From NCBI GenBank assembly GCA_023212645.1, contig JALBYC010000002.1, positions 868,001 to 932,000 of the forward strand: a stretch of 64,000 nt of DNA, written 5' to 3'. The DNA comes from Farysia itapuensis (taxonomy: Eukaryota; Basidiomycota; Ustilaginomycetes; Ustilaginales; Ustilaginaceae). The position numbers and the translations under genes are program-made. The stretch's first letter is position 1. The number at the start of each line of letters is the position of its first letter. Under the pieces are notes generated by a model that made no database searches, was not told where the DNA came from, and saw only the letters and a program-made list of their open reading frames with translations. This document shows, piece after piece, positions 1-10,217 of the stretch.

Positions 1-1362
1 TTCACTCTCATCTGTCGGACGGGACATGATACTACGAGCAGTGTCAACCTGCATTCGGGCGATCAACTCGTTTGACGCGAAGTCATATCCGCCTGTTGGA
101 CTGACCGTGACGTATGCATCGATGCCCCACGCCGGACCCCGACCGTGACAGGTCTGCACACGATCTTTGCCCTTCTTATTGACACAGGTCGAGTGCTTGT
201 ATTCACACTCGGAGCCATCATCGCAGAAAGCGCCAAGGGTGTTGGGCGAGGTATCGCCGACCAGAGCCTGTGAGAAGCCGGCGACAAACGTGTTTCGTCC
301 GGGCAAATGATCCGGCTGCTGAGCTGTTTCGTACAACAAAGCAGCCAAACCCTTGTTGTCACCAGATGTAAGGGTGTTATTCTCGTACAGCGAAGTCCCG
401 TGTACAGCGTACCATGACAGGAAGCCAGCAGCTTGTGCTTCCTCGCCATCTGTACGCTCTTCAAACTTGAGTAGGCCGAAGTCATGATCTTGGTCTTCGT
501 CATTGTAGATGTCTCGCTCCTCCTGAGGATTTTGCTCGTAGGCATATCGACTGCGCTGTACATGGGCATCTTCCAAGCGTTTCTGGCCATAACTCAGTCT
601 TGTATGCTTCCCGCTGACCAGCCGAGTTTGGTAGTCATCGTGAGCGCGTGTTGCAGACAAAACAGTACCCTCGACGATAGCGTTGAAGTTTTGCATGACC
701 ACGCCTTTTGAGGTAAGCGTGGGCAGGAGAGCTTGCATGAACCCTCCAGGACCAGAGTGAGAATGTGTACCGACGAAGGCGACATTGCGCTCTCCATATA
801 TGCCTGGATAGCGCTGTCGGAGCTCGTTGACTACAGCTTTGCGCACAGCGGTGTCTCCCATGCAGATGTCTGAGTTGATAAAAAGCCACCGGCTAGCACT
901 TCCATCCGCGGTAGGTATGAAGCTCTTGTATGATTGCTTGGACTTCTTCACTCTCTGGTCTGTAGACCCAACGATGAACGCTCTTGAGCGCAGCCGAGTG
1001 TGAAGGCCAGTGTTTGTCTGAGGGAGGGCCGCATAGCCCATCATGTTGACCTCGACGACCGGACCGGTCACATCGCCCAAGCCGAGTCCAAACACCAGGC
1101 GATCGGTCCCAACAAGCGCATCGTTACCTTGGGCATTTGGCAATGTCTGCATCGTCCCGTTGTAAGCACAACACATGGTCACCGTAACAGCAGCCGTGGC
1201 CAGAATGGCGCACACCGCTCGGAGCAGGGTTGCTATCCATCGATGCTGGCGTGATGGCTTGGGGTTATCTGCGTCGATAAGGGCGGCTTTCTCGTGATCT
1301 TGTGACACGCATGTGTCCTCGCTGTCTCGGCCTGCGACGAGCGCATAGACGTGCTCGGCCAT
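1..1362 (-). CDS. Neutral/alkaline ceramidase (C-terminus cut off by window edge)
   Basis: Hydrolyses the N-acyl bond of ceramide to sphingosine and fatty acid. The 454 visible codons start at the ATG at 1360-1362; the next upstream in-frame triplet that matters is a TGA, so this is the first usable Met. A 41-residue polar N-terminus precedes a hydrophobic segment at about 42-65, which suggests a type II membrane anchor or uncleaved signal. Family motifs seen are GTHSHSGPGG (198-207, metal-site region), WYAVHGTS...SGDNKG (about 317-338) and GDTSPN (369-374), where the Ser is the expected nucleophile (S372). The usual hexapeptide is GDVSPN, so V is replaced by T. The frame stays open to base 1; the C-terminal half lies outside the window. 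No intron is needed in the visible part. Confidence 0.93.
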   Translation of the reverse strand, partial: MAEHVYALVAGRDSEDTCVSQDHEKAALIDADNPKPSRQHRWIATLLRAVCAILATAAVTVTMCCAYNGTMQTLPNAQGNDALVGTDRLVFGLGLGDVTGPVVEVNMMGYAALPQTNTGLHTRLRSRAFIVGSTDQRVKKSKQSYKSFIPTADGSASRWLFINSDICMGDTAVRKAVVNELRQRYPGIYGERNVAFVGTHSHSGPGGFMQALLPTLTSKGVVMQNFNAIVEGTVLSATRAHDDYQTRLVSGKHTRLSYGQKRLEDAHVQRSRYAYEQNPQEERDIYNDEDQDHDFGLLKFEERTDGEEAQAAGFLSWYAVHGTSLYENNTLTSGDNKGLAALLYETAQQPDHLPGRNTFVAGFSQALVGDTSPNTLGAFCDDGSECEYKHSTCVNKKGKDRVQTCHGRGPAWGIDAYVTVSPTGGYDFASNELIARMQVDTARSIMSRPTDESE

Positions 1363-1619
1363 ACTAGCCGGATACTGTTGGGAAATGTGATGACAAAGGG
1401 CTGAAATGTTATCCGGGCATTCTTGGACGTTGGCGGTGTGGGAGGAACGGATAGGCTCAGTCACAGAATTTCAATGATTTCATGCGGGGTCTCCGGATGG
1501 GTCAATGATAACAACTTCCGACATTTGACGTCCTAGTCAAGGATCAAGCTGGTAACAGCATGACTCCATATTCTTCGAGCTATAAATACAAACGAGGGAA
1601 GTGTAGGTTACTAAAGGCA

Positions 1620-4541
1620 TTAAAGAGAGGATCTACCCATACTCATGCTCTCGACATCAATCTGTGGATGGACCATGAGAATGAGATCGCCGTCTGCTGA
1701 TGATGGTTCTGTACCAGTAAAGTCTTCGATGGGGTTGCCTTCTTCGTCAAATTGGCCACGGATCTCGAGCAGGTATCTATCATTGATCATCTTGCCGAGC
1801 ACCTTCTTGATCAGTTCGGTCTCGTATTGCAGCTGCTCGACGCTATCCAGTTCGTTCTCCCTTTGCAGCAGGTACCACTCGACGAGTTCAGACCTGGGAA
1901 TACCTCGCATAGTTTCACGCTCGATCTCGTTGACACGCAGAACGATGAGATTGGCAATCTCCATGTAGCGCTCGTATGGAAGCCGCATCTTGCGCGTGGA
2001 AGATGAAGCTGGCGCGCTTGGGTCTACTTGAGCAGCTTCGCTGACTTGGCGGAGAGCTTCAGCAGATGCACCATAAGAGTCCTCGTCCATAGGACCAAGC
2101 GAGGAAGGTACTTGCTCAGAGCGAGCTGTGGTTTCACGGACTTTGCCTGTCTTCTCTTTTACAGGCTCTTCGTCATCAAAGTCGATGTCGTCCTTCTCCA
2201 CGTGAATGATCGATTGTCGGAGAAGAGAGAAAGCTTCCCGCACAAAGGCAGTAGTGATCTCGTGGCGGCAGTTGGCTCGAGCAATGGCTTCGCTGAGACG
2301 TATCATGCTCTCCAATTGTCGAACAGTGATACGGTACGAGTTCTTGCCCGCTCCAGAATCATCCTGTCGAAGCTGCCTGTACTTCTCCACGAGCACGTCG
2401 CTCGCTTCGGGCGTAAGCTTGGGCTGGAATGTTCTTGCATAGCGAATGTAACGCTGAATAGCTTCGGTGCTGAATTCCGGATCGATGGCCGCTTCGCGGA
2501 AGCGATGAACGTTAACAATGTGTTGTGCAATGTTCATGTCCACTGACTCATTGCACTCGTCCAGAACGACGAAGAACAAATCGAAACGCGACATGATAGG
2601 TGCCGACATGGCCACGTTGGCTCGTAATGTTTGCTTGCGATTATATCTTCCACCAACCGGGTTGGCAGCAGCAAGGATCGAGGTTCTTGCATTAAGAGTA
2701 GCTTGAATGCCCGCCTTGGCGATACTGATAGTCTGCTGCTCCATTGCCTCGTGAATGGCTACCTGATCAGCCACGTCCATCTTGTCGAATTCATCGATTG
2801 CGCAGATTCCGTTATCTGCTAGCATTAGTGCGCCAGCTTCAATGGTAAACTCGCCCGTTTCCTCGTCTCGAACGACTGCGGCAGTCAGACCGGCGGCGGT
2901 GGATGCTTTGCCCGACGTGTAGACAGCGCGTGGCATGAAGCCGCACACGTACTTGAGAAATTGTGACTTACTCGTCGAAGGATCTCCGACAATGCAAACG
3001 TTGAGATCACCACGAAGTCGCATGCCTTCCTTGGTCTGCTTGTGAACACCGCCCATGAGTTGGAGCAGGATACCCTTCTTGACAATGTCGTGCCCATAGA
3101 CGGTTGGTGCGATGGATTGCACCAGACGGCTGTAAATGTCTTCGGACATGACCATGGCCTCCAGCTCGTCCCTCTCAGCTTCCGTAAGGCTGTCCATCAG
3201 TGTCTCGGTGTCTTCATTCTCGTCGGAGAATTCCGCGCGAACATCACCACCGCCTCGTCCGCTGGCACTCTGCACCATGCACGCCAGGAAAGCTGTCTTG
3301 TAGGTGAGATCGCGGACACCCAGACTCTTGAGACCAGACACACCTTGGCTGCTGACTCCCTCTGCCGGTCGGCCTCCTTGCGCCTCTCTCTGGATTTGAG
3401 CATTGACGCCGGGCACACCCATTTGCGATACGTCTGGAACGACGATAAAGGTGCCAGTGAAGATGCATTTGTCACCGGCCTTGGCCCGTTCGACAATCTC
3501 GGATCGCAAGATGACGTCTAGACTTCGAGGCATGCTTCCAGTGGGGATCTCGTTTGCGTTTTCCTGGATGCGAACCTTTTGCCAGTCGCAGAACCGGCTC
3601 TGATCAACATTCAGCTGCCAATCACGACGGTTCTGACAAATCGGGTTCCGGCACATGACCGGTTCCGTGTACTTGAATTGCTGCTCGACATCTCGTACTG
3701 TTGTTTGGCACGAGGTGCACGTAAAGGCGCCATAGAGCAGTTCGGGACGTACTTCGCTCGTTCTCGTGACGGTACCATTGATAGAGACCAGCTTGCCCAC
3801 TCGATCGGTGCGGAGGTCTCGAATGCCGGAGACGAGGCCCAAATTGAAGAAAGAGACGGAAAAGTCTCGTGGGACCAGGCCAGAGTTGGCCGTAGCAGCT
3901 ACGTGAGCGTTAAGATAGAGATAGTTGGGAACATGTGTGTTGACCAGATCCAAAAGCGCACGGCGCAAGTATGGCAAGAAACGATAGTACTGATCGCTGA
4001 TAGCTCGTGCCAGGACCTCATCATGGCGCAGGATATGGTTGAAGTCTACGAAGAGTGTGGTGCGGTTGTAATCGCGGAGAGCGTAGATCTGGTCAATATA
4101 GGTTGGGTCTTGAACCCGTTCGCCATCTGGATCTGGCGACCCAGACGATGGCTGGTCGACAAAAGACTCGAGGAATTGAGCAAAACCCTCTCTGACACGC
4201 TCGCCAACCTCATCTATGACGGGAGGAATATCTTCTGTGTTTACCACGTTGCGCAGCTTTGGCTTTCGAGGAGTGGGGTCTTCTTCCATGTTCTGTCTTG
4301 GAAGGTCGCCGTTCATTGTGCTAGCGTCGTCGTCATATTGACCACGGAGCTGCTGCTCCAGGGCAAGGGAGCCGGCATCTGAGTAGGCAGGAGTGATACC
4401 CCGACCAGCAGTTGGGCCAGTCCCTGTTGTGTTGGTTCGACCAAGCGCCAAGGGATCGAAGCGTTCCTGTGCGGAAGCTGCTCGATCTTGTCCATTGATA
4501 CGGCCGAGGGGCGATGAGGGCATCGCTGACGAGGATGACAT
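1620..4541 (-). CDS. MCM6: DNA replication licensing factor MCM6
   Basis: Subunit of the MCM2-7 replicative helicase, loaded at origins in the nucleus. The 973-residue protein starts at the ATG at 4539-4541; an open frame continues upstream but reads as non-conserved leader. The zinc motif is C275-x2-C278 with C297-x4-C302. The MCM AAA+ core has Walker A GDPSTSKS (519-526), Walker B with IDEFDKM (about 583-588) and the arginine-finger motif SRFDLFF (651-657). The stretch KAGDKCIFTGTFIVVPDVSQ just before the core is typical of MCM6 rather than other MCMs. The C-terminal winged-helix region is present (YERYMEIANLI...). It is a single exon. An ACGCGT box lies 134 bases upstream of the start. Confidence 0.97.
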   Translation of the reverse strand: MSSSSAMPSSPLGRINGQDRAASAQERFDPLALGRTNTTGTGPTAGRGITPAYSDAGSLALEQQLRGQYDDDASTMNGDLPRQNMEEDPTPRKPKLRNVVNTEDIPPVIDEVGERVREGFAQFLESFVDQPSSGSPDPDGERVQDPTYIDQIYALRDYNRTTLFVDFNHILRHDEVLARAISDQYYRFLPYLRRALLDLVNTHVPNYLYLNAHVAATANSGLVPRDFSVSFFNLGLVSGIRDLRTDRVGKLVSINGTVTRTSEVRPELLYGAFTCTSCQTTVRDVEQQFKYTEPVMCRNPICQNRRDWQLNVDQSRFCDWQKVRIQENANEIPTGSMPRSLDVILRSEIVERAKAGDKCIFTGTFIVVPDVSQMGVPGVNAQIQREAQGGRPAEGVSSQGVSGLKSLGVRDLTYKTAFLACMVQSASGRGGGDVRAEFSDENEDTETLMDSLTEAERDELEAMVMSEDIYSRLVQSIAPTVYGHDIVKKGILLQLMGGVHKQTKEGMRLRGDLNVCIVGDPSTSKSQFLKYVCGFMPRAVYTSGKASTAAGLTAAVVRDEETGEFTIEAGALMLADNGICAIDEFDKMDVADQVAIHEAMEQQTISIAKAGIQATLNARTSILAAANPVGGRYNRKQTLRANVAMSAPIMSRFDLFFVVLDECNESVDMNIAQHIVNVHRFREAAIDPEFSTEAIQRYIRYARTFQPKLTPEASDVLVEKYRQLRQDDSGAGKNSYRITVRQLESMIRLSEAIARANCRHEITTAFVREAFSLLRQSIIHVEKDDIDFDDEEPVKEKTGKVRETTARSEQVPSSLGPMDEDSYGASAEALRQVSEAAQVDPSAPASSSTRKMRLPYERYMEIANLIVLRVNEIERETMRGIPRSELVEWYLLQRENELDSVEQLQYETELIKKVLGKMINDRYLLEIRGQFDEEGNPIEDFTGTEPSSADGDLILMVHPQIDVESMSMGRSSL

Positions 4542-5160
4542 GTTTGTGTGAGGATACGGGAAGAGGAAGGGAGAGACAAGAACACACAAATTGGTTGTTG
4601 GGTGTTGCTTCGCGCGCGCAAGAATCGTGTGCCGGCGTTGATTTGCGCTTGCCGTCGTGTAAAGTACGAGCGCGACGCGTACGGGCGCGAAAAGGAAGAT
4701 GTCAGATCTAGCAGATCTATTTCTGTACATTTGAGGTCTAACACCTACGCCATCAAGAATCTGGATGCTGGAATTAGTTAATGACGCGGTGTGGAGGCCA
4801 TACGCAGGGTTGCATTACTTGCATGGCTTGTGCTTTTCGCTAACGCAACCTTTTTTTTTTTCTCAGTGCATGTCTCGGGTCTGCCCGAAATAGCGCGCTG
4901 GCCGCTGGAGAGCATGGGCGGCTGAGCTGATGACTGAAGACCGAATGTGCCGCGATGACGAGAGCGCATGGGAATGAAGTCACGTTGCTTGTAACCTTCG
5001 TGCTTGAGCCCATGGTGCCTCGACTGCGCACTGGCCCGCGCGTCCCACATTCCTCCCCCATCGCAGTCACCTGCTCCGCGTTCTCTGCCAAGAAGATATA
5101 CTCGGCGTACTCTCAACCGTCGTCTCTTACTCCTCACCATCATCTCTTCCATTGCCTGTC
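4542..5160. other. Divergent promoter region between MCM6 and the opsin gene (619 bp)
   Basis: No gene is seen. It holds an ACGCGT site (4675-4680), a second ACGCG (4784-4788), an 11-base T run (4851-4861) and a pyrimidine-rich leader just before the opsin ATG. Open frames here lack recognisable homology and read as leader sequence. Confidence 0.7.
4675..4680. promoter_or_regulatory. MCB-like ACGCGT box upstream of MCM6
   Basis: The palindrome ACGCGT lies 134 bases 5' of the MCM6 ATG. In yeasts this is the MluI cell-cycle box bound by MBF at G1/S genes. Function here is inferred from the position and the target gene; a 6-mer also occurs by chance about every 4 kb. Confidence 0.45.
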
Positions 5161-6112
5161 ATGAACTCGTTCTACTTTGACAACGTCGCAGTCGCCCATC
5201 ACAAGCCTGATGTTGGCATCCCCCACATCCCTCCTCATCTCGAACACCCCATCCAGTCCACTCAGTATGGACACACCTACCTCTGGGCCGTGTTCGTCAT
5301 CATGGCTGTCTTCTCGCTTCTCTTCTTCATCTCGTCCCAGCGCGCTAGCTACCGATACCGACTGATGCACACCACCACCTTCTTCATCACCGCCGTCGCT
5401 GCCGCCTCGTACTTTGCTATGGCCACTGGCATCGGAAAGACCCTGACTCCTTCGGGCAACAAGCACAACCACAACCTGCGAGAGTTCTACTATGCACGAT
5501 GTACGTATTGTCTCTGCCTACTGTATTTCGCGATTCTTGAGCTGACCTTGATCTCTTATGATGTGTATAGACATTGACTGGGCTCTTACTACTCCTCTGC
5601 TTTTGTTCGACCTGACCTTGCTCGCCGGTCTTCCTGTGGCCGAGATCATCGTCCTTGTTCTGGCCGATGAGTTCATGATTGTTACCGGTGTCGTTGCTGG
5701 CACCCACCCCGTCAAGGCCGGCAAGTGGGGCTTCTTCACCATGTCGTGTGTCGCCTTCGCTTGGATCCTGTTCCAGCTGGTTACTTCTGGCCGGTCGACC
5801 GCTTTGCTCCGAAGCCCCAAGGTCGGAGGTCTGTACAACCAGGTTTCGCTCGCCCTTGTTGTAGTCTGGACTTTATACCCCGTTGCATTCGCCTTGTGCG
5901 AGGGCACCGGTAAGCTCAGCCCAGACCAGGAGATCCTCTTCTTTGCCATTCTCGACGTGATTGCTAAGCCCATCTGGGGCGCTTGGCTTCTCCTCGGCAC
6001 CCCTGACGAGGGACACGTGCTCGTTCCCGAATCCATGTGTGCTCCTGCTGGTACCTCGGCAACTGGCGGATACGGCGCCATTTCTCAGGAGCCCCGCGCT
6101 GAGGACGCCTAA
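5161..6112 (+). CDS. Fungal rhodopsin, predicted light-driven proton pump
   Basis: Seven-helix microbial-type opsin of 293 residues. Exons are 5161-5500 and 5571-6112; the 70-base intron has GTACGT and TATAG ends and a CTGAC branch site, and it splits a Tyr codon in helix C. The helix C motif reads RYIDWALTTPLLLFD, so the bacteriorhodopsin D85 (acceptor) and D96 (donor) equivalents are D116 and D127. The helix G motif DVIAK gives the retinal Schiff-base lysine K246 and the D212 equivalent D242. E224 and E234 are placed like the release-group glutamates. Presence of the Lys and both Asp distinguishes it from non-pumping opsin-related proteins. It is transcribed divergently from MCM6. Expected at the plasma membrane (inference). 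Confidence 0.95.
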
Positions 6113-6342
6113 GTGCGCACACTACCCTTGTAGCTTTGCACAATACCTCTTCTGCCTCGTCTCCCTCTTCCTCTTTCTGTCCCCCATCGAGCCGCATCTT
6201 GGCCAAACCCCCACCCAACTTGTATCTCTGAATTTTCGCTTTGGCTCTGAATTGACCTTTGTATTCTCCTAGCGGGTGTGATGCGCGTGAGTGGTCGCGT
6301 TAATTGGGACGAAGATGAGATGCGCGTCTAATGAGGGGGGAA

Positions 6343-9300
6343 CTAGAGATCCTTCTTCTCAGCTGTCTGTGTGAGGGACTGTTGTTGTTGTGCGAGGCCG
6401 AGGGCGATTGCTTCGTCCTTTCGACGTTGTAGACGGGCCTGGGTCCGTTTTGTGACGAGATTCTTAGGTTTCACGTCTGCAAAGAGGGACCAGAAGGACT
6501 CGAGTGCATAGCAACCGAAAAAGTCGATGGCCATGGTGAGGATGAGTTTGAACTGGTAGGTCTGCTGCATTTTGACGAGCTGGAGCCATTCGTTGAGTTC
6601 CGGCATGAACTCGGTTGCGCCAGCGATGGCGATGGCGCCAACCGAGACCAGACCATAGTACAGATACTTGTTCTCCCGGATCGACTCGCGCCACGGTCGA
6701 CCGATGTAGTTGACTGCAAAGGTGGAGATGGTCTGGCTCAATCCAAGCAGGTACACGCCCGTGTTGAGCAGCGACGGCGAGAACTTGGCCTCCAAGTCAA
6801 TGATGTCGTCCGGCGTTTCAAACAGCACGCTCAAACGCTGAATGTACAGCATCGTAGCAATGTGTAGAGCAGTCTGCGTCAGGATGCTGCCAAACACATA
6901 GGCGTTGAGAATGTTGGCGACGGGACGCTCCTTGGACAGCTTGTCAATCGGCTGTCCTCGCGAAATGCACAGGAAGCAGACACTGGCCAACATGCCCGAG
7001 ATCGTGACCTGGTAGTCTCCAAATTTGATGCCTTCGAGGTAGAGCACCGAAAGTGAGTAGGCCTGGATCAAGCAGTTGAGCGCAAGGATCTTGTACATCT
7101 GGATCGTGGCAACCAACGTGCATCTGCCCTGTCGGATGATGCCGACGATTGCACCCACTTGCGAAAGCTTGGATGTAAATGGCGCGGCAACAGACGCGTC
7201 TCCCAGTCGGATCTGCGGGGGCCCATCGTCCAGATCAGCGTCAGCCATCTGGGCAGTGATGGAGGAGAGATCAAACTTGGCTTTCTTGTCCGTCGTCTGT
7301 GCCGTGCGCATCTTTGCCAGCGCCTCGTCCCGAGCCTTTTCGAGTTCAGGGTATTTTTCCTTCAGCGCGACGGGCACAGGAGGTGGTGCCTGTCCGAATC
7401 GTGCAGTAAGAGAAAGCTGCGACTCATACACCTTCTTCATCCGCTCGTTCTTCTGATGCTCTGCAATTTTTTGCAAGTCTTCAGGCGTGCCGTCCAGCAG
7501 AGCAACACCAATGTTGGCAGCTTTCAGCGCACCGACATCGTTGGTGCCATCACCAGCCATCAGCGTGACGTATCCGAGCGATTTTAGCGAGTTGAGAATA
7601 AATTCTTTCTGCGAAGGCGAAACTCGTGCGTACACCCACGTGTTTTGGACCAGCTGGTTCCACGAATCGGCACGGTCTTGATACTGCTTCATTGCAGCTC
7701 CCGTAATGCAAATGTCGTACGTTTCGAAGAGCGATGTGTCGAGTTTGTCAGTGGAGTTGACCGGAATGATGCGCGACTCATCGGCCGAGCGCCACACCAG
7801 CTCCTGCTCGCTTTTGGCGCCTTCCATGACATCAAGAATTAACGTTTGACGGTCGACGATTTCTACCTGAGTTGCGACATGCACTGCAGTAAGCGGGTTG
7901 TCGCCGGTAATCATGATGCACCGGTGAGATGAGTCGTTCAGGTGCTTGATGGATTCCACTGCATCGGGCTTGAGAGGACAGTGGAATACGAGGAAACCGC
8001 CAAACTTGAGCTTGCTCTCGACCGTGTCGCGCTGCATATTGTTGATGCCGTTGCTATCCAGCATGTCGACAAACTTGTAACCGAGCGCAAGGACACGCGA
8101 TCCGCGTCGCGTGAAACCTTTGTAGGTCTCGTCGTAGTGGGCAGGCACATCGGCATACATGCCTTTGAGCGTCTCCGGCGCGCCTTTGACGGCGATGAAG
8201 GAGCGTCGATTGCCGGAAGGATCGCTGACGATGTTGATGGTGGACATGCGTTTAAGCGCCGACGAGAATTGGAAACGTCTTCGGACCTGAACGCCAAATC
8301 GGTGCGGACCAGCTTTTGGATCTGTAGGAGTGAGGAGATCGCCTTTTCCGAGCTTCCAGTCCATTGCTTCGAGCGTCGTCTTCTCCATGGGATCGCCGAC
8401 CAATCCATCTTCGAGCAGCACGAGAGCGTGAGCCGAAGCAAGTGTCAAGGTGGTCTCGGCCGAAGCTTCCTTGAGCGGGATGAGGGGCGAGTCTCCTCCG
8501 GGTGAGCAGTGCACTACGCCCTGCACCTCGAGATCCTCGCCAGTGATCGTTCCCGTCTTGTCAAAGCAGCAGACATCGACGCGTCCGGCATAAGGGATTC
8601 GGAAAGGCTCCGTGCAGAAAATAGCATACTTGGCAAGCGCCATCAAAGAAGCATTGACAGCCATTGAGAGCTCCATTGGCAATTCCGGAGGAACGACCGA
8701 AGTGACGATCAGAATGCAGTCGAGCAGTAGTTTGCCTTTGGGTCGTTCCATCTCGTTACCGCGAACCCAGACGTACCAACTGGCAGCCAAGGCGAACACC
8801 AAGAGGAAGCCAATAAAGACAAAGCTTTCCAGGTTGTTGGCCGACACGCGAGACTCGTTCTGGAAAACCATGAGACGAATGAGCTGGCCCTGAGAGGTGC
8901 CGAATCCGGTTCGTAGCACAACGCCGAGTGCGCCATTGTCGGGAGCTTTTAGTTTGGCGTATTTGCTGTCCGCTTCGGGCTTGGTCGTCTGAAGAACCTT
9001 GGTACCGCCAAACACAACGTTGTTGCGGTCAGCGCCATTCACGTCGAGAACATCCGAGCCATCACGCAGCTCGATAGACTCTTTGAGCAAGGGGGTACTT
9101 TCGCCAGAAAGCATGGCTTCATTGACAATGGTCGATCCAGCGACGAGCAGAAGATCACAAGGGGTAGCGGAGTCTTCTTTAGATCGGTCGATGGAAACAA
9201 GGTCGCCAGGAAGCAAATCGGACGTCTGCAGCTCGGTCCATTTCGATGATCGGTAGACCCAGATGCTGTACGGCTTGATCGACATCGTTCGAAATTCGCT

Positions 9301-10080
9301 GAGAGTGCGTAGTCGTTGGAAAACGACAGTGCATTCGAATACGATTAGCATAAACAGCGTGAACAACGAATAGTACCAATACTCGTCGAGCATCCAAAGA
9401 CCGACACAGAAGACCTGGAAGACGAAGAAAGGGGCAACGGCATGCTCGACGAACAGGTCGACAAAGTTGGGACGCGGAATGTCAAGCTCATTCTTGCCAA
9501 AGGTGCCAAGAGCAAGCTCAGCATCCTTGTCCGTCTTGAAACCCCGCGTGTTGTGGAACTCTGACAATGTGGGGTTCGAATCGGCGGGATAGGGCAGTCG
9601 ACGGAAGGTGGGCTCCTTGATGAGTGGCGAAACAAAGATGTCTGCAGGTGCAGCCTTCGGGTCTGGGGTTGCGAGAATATACTTGTCGGCTTGATATGTA
9701 AACGAAATCTCGACGGGCAAGCCAGCGCGCTCGACCCGGTTGAGTGACACGATGGCGCCCTCTCCTTTGTGCACAAGTGGGTGCACACGGACCAGCTGAG
9801 CGTCTTTCATACTCTTGGCTCGTACGCAGGTGGTGAGAGCTCTAGCAGAGATGCTCCACTTCGTGACAAGAAAGCTGAGGGCGTGACTCGAGACGAGGGC
9901 AACGGTGTAGACAAAAGTCCACTCCTCGGACCTGACCCAGTCATCGTACCTGAGAAAGTAGGCGTACGCCCAAATCGGGTAGAGGGTGAGAATGGGTAGC
10001 GCATACAGATGCAAGTGTGTGGGGATGCGTTTGTGTAGAGTGACGCTGGCAATCTCGGGTGACTGTACAGCGACCCTCAT
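6343..10080 (-). CDS. SPF1: ER P5A-type ATPase (Spf1/Cod1, ATP13A1 family)
   Basis: P5A transporters act in the ER membrane and extract mis-inserted transmembrane helices from it. The first ATG is at 10078-10080, giving 1245 residues; the frame is open a little further upstream but without an ATG. The N-terminal helices match the family (YFLRYDDWVRSEEWTFVY). Visible motifs are SGES (325-328, actuator domain), PPELPMELSMAVN (464-476, the P5A signature of M4), the phosphorylation loop DKTGT with D507, and MAGDGTNDVGALK of the hinge. The C-terminus ends in KKDL, a dilysine KKXX-type ER retrieval signal. Single exon; convergent with the opsin gene (230 bp between stops) and divergent from DAD4. 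Confidence 0.96.
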   Translation of the reverse strand: MRVAVQSPEIASVTLHKRIPTHLHLYALPILTLYPIWAYAYFLRYDDWVRSEEWTFVYTVALVSSHALSFLVTKWSISARALTTCVRAKSMKDAQLVRVHPLVHKGEGAIVSLNRVERAGLPVEISFTYQADKYILATPDPKAAPADIFVSPLIKEPTFRRLPYPADSNPTLSEFHNTRGFKTDKDAELALGTFGKNELDIPRPNFVDLFVEHAVAPFFVFQVFCVGLWMLDEYWYYSLFTLFMLIVFECTVVFQRLRTLSEFRTMSIKPYSIWVYRSSKWTELQTSDLLPGDLVSIDRSKEDSATPCDLLLVAGSTIVNEAMLSGESTPLLKESIELRDGSDVLDVNGADRNNVVFGGTKVLQTTKPEADSKYAKLKAPDNGALGVVLRTGFGTSQGQLIRLMVFQNESRVSANNLESFVFIGFLLVFALAASWYVWVRGNEMERPKGKLLLDCILIVTSVVPPELPMELSMAVNASLMALAKYAIFCTEPFRIPYAGRVDVCCFDKTGTITGEDLEVQGVVHCSPGGDSPLIPLKEASAETTLTLASAHALVLLEDGLVGDPMEKTTLEAMDWKLGKGDLLTPTDPKAGPHRFGVQVRRRFQFSSALKRMSTINIVSDPSGNRRSFIAVKGAPETLKGMYADVPAHYDETYKGFTRRGSRVLALGYKFVDMLDSNGINNMQRDTVESKLKFGGFLVFHCPLKPDAVESIKHLNDSSHRCIMITGDNPLTAVHVATQVEIVDRQTLILDVMEGAKSEQELVWRSADESRIIPVNSTDKLDTSLFETYDICITGAAMKQYQDRADSWNQLVQNTWVYARVSPSQKEFILNSLKSLGYVTLMAGDGTNDVGALKAANIGVALLDGTPEDLQKIAEHQKNERMKKVYESQLSLTARFGQAPPPVPVALKEKYPELEKARDEALAKMRTAQTTDKKAKFDLSSITAQMADADLDDGPPQIRLGDASVAAPFTSKLSQVGAIVGIIRQGRCTLVATIQMYKILALNCLIQAYSLSVLYLEGIKFGDYQVTISGMLASVCFLCISRGQPIDKLSKERPVANILNAYVFGSILTQTALHIATMLYIQRLSVLFETPDDIIDLEAKFSPSLLNTGVYLLGLSQTISTFAVNYIGRPWRESIRENKYLYYGLVSVGAIAIAGATEFMPELNEWLQLVKMQQTYQFKLILTMAIDFFGCYALESFWSLFADVKPKNLVTKRTQARLQRRKDEAIALGLAQQQQSLTQTAEKKDL

Positions 10081-10217
10081 GATCAACGGACGCTTTTGCG
10101 GAGAGAGACAAGTGGTGAAGGCAAGCTTCTTCTCGATCTCAAGAAGCTTTTGCTGCCGGCTGCGTTCCACGTCGATTCGTCGATTTGTTTGCGCGGCTTT
10201 CTGTTAGACATGAATAA

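Noticed and set aside
3579..4382. Long plus-strand open frame (267 codons) antisense to MCM6
   Set aside because: It is the mirror of a strongly coding region in a GC-rich codon regime, with no motif and no plausible promoter.
9566..9580. GGTTCGAATC resembling a tRNA B box
   Set aside because: It lies inside the SPF1 coding sequence, and no cloverleaf arms or A box can be paired around it.
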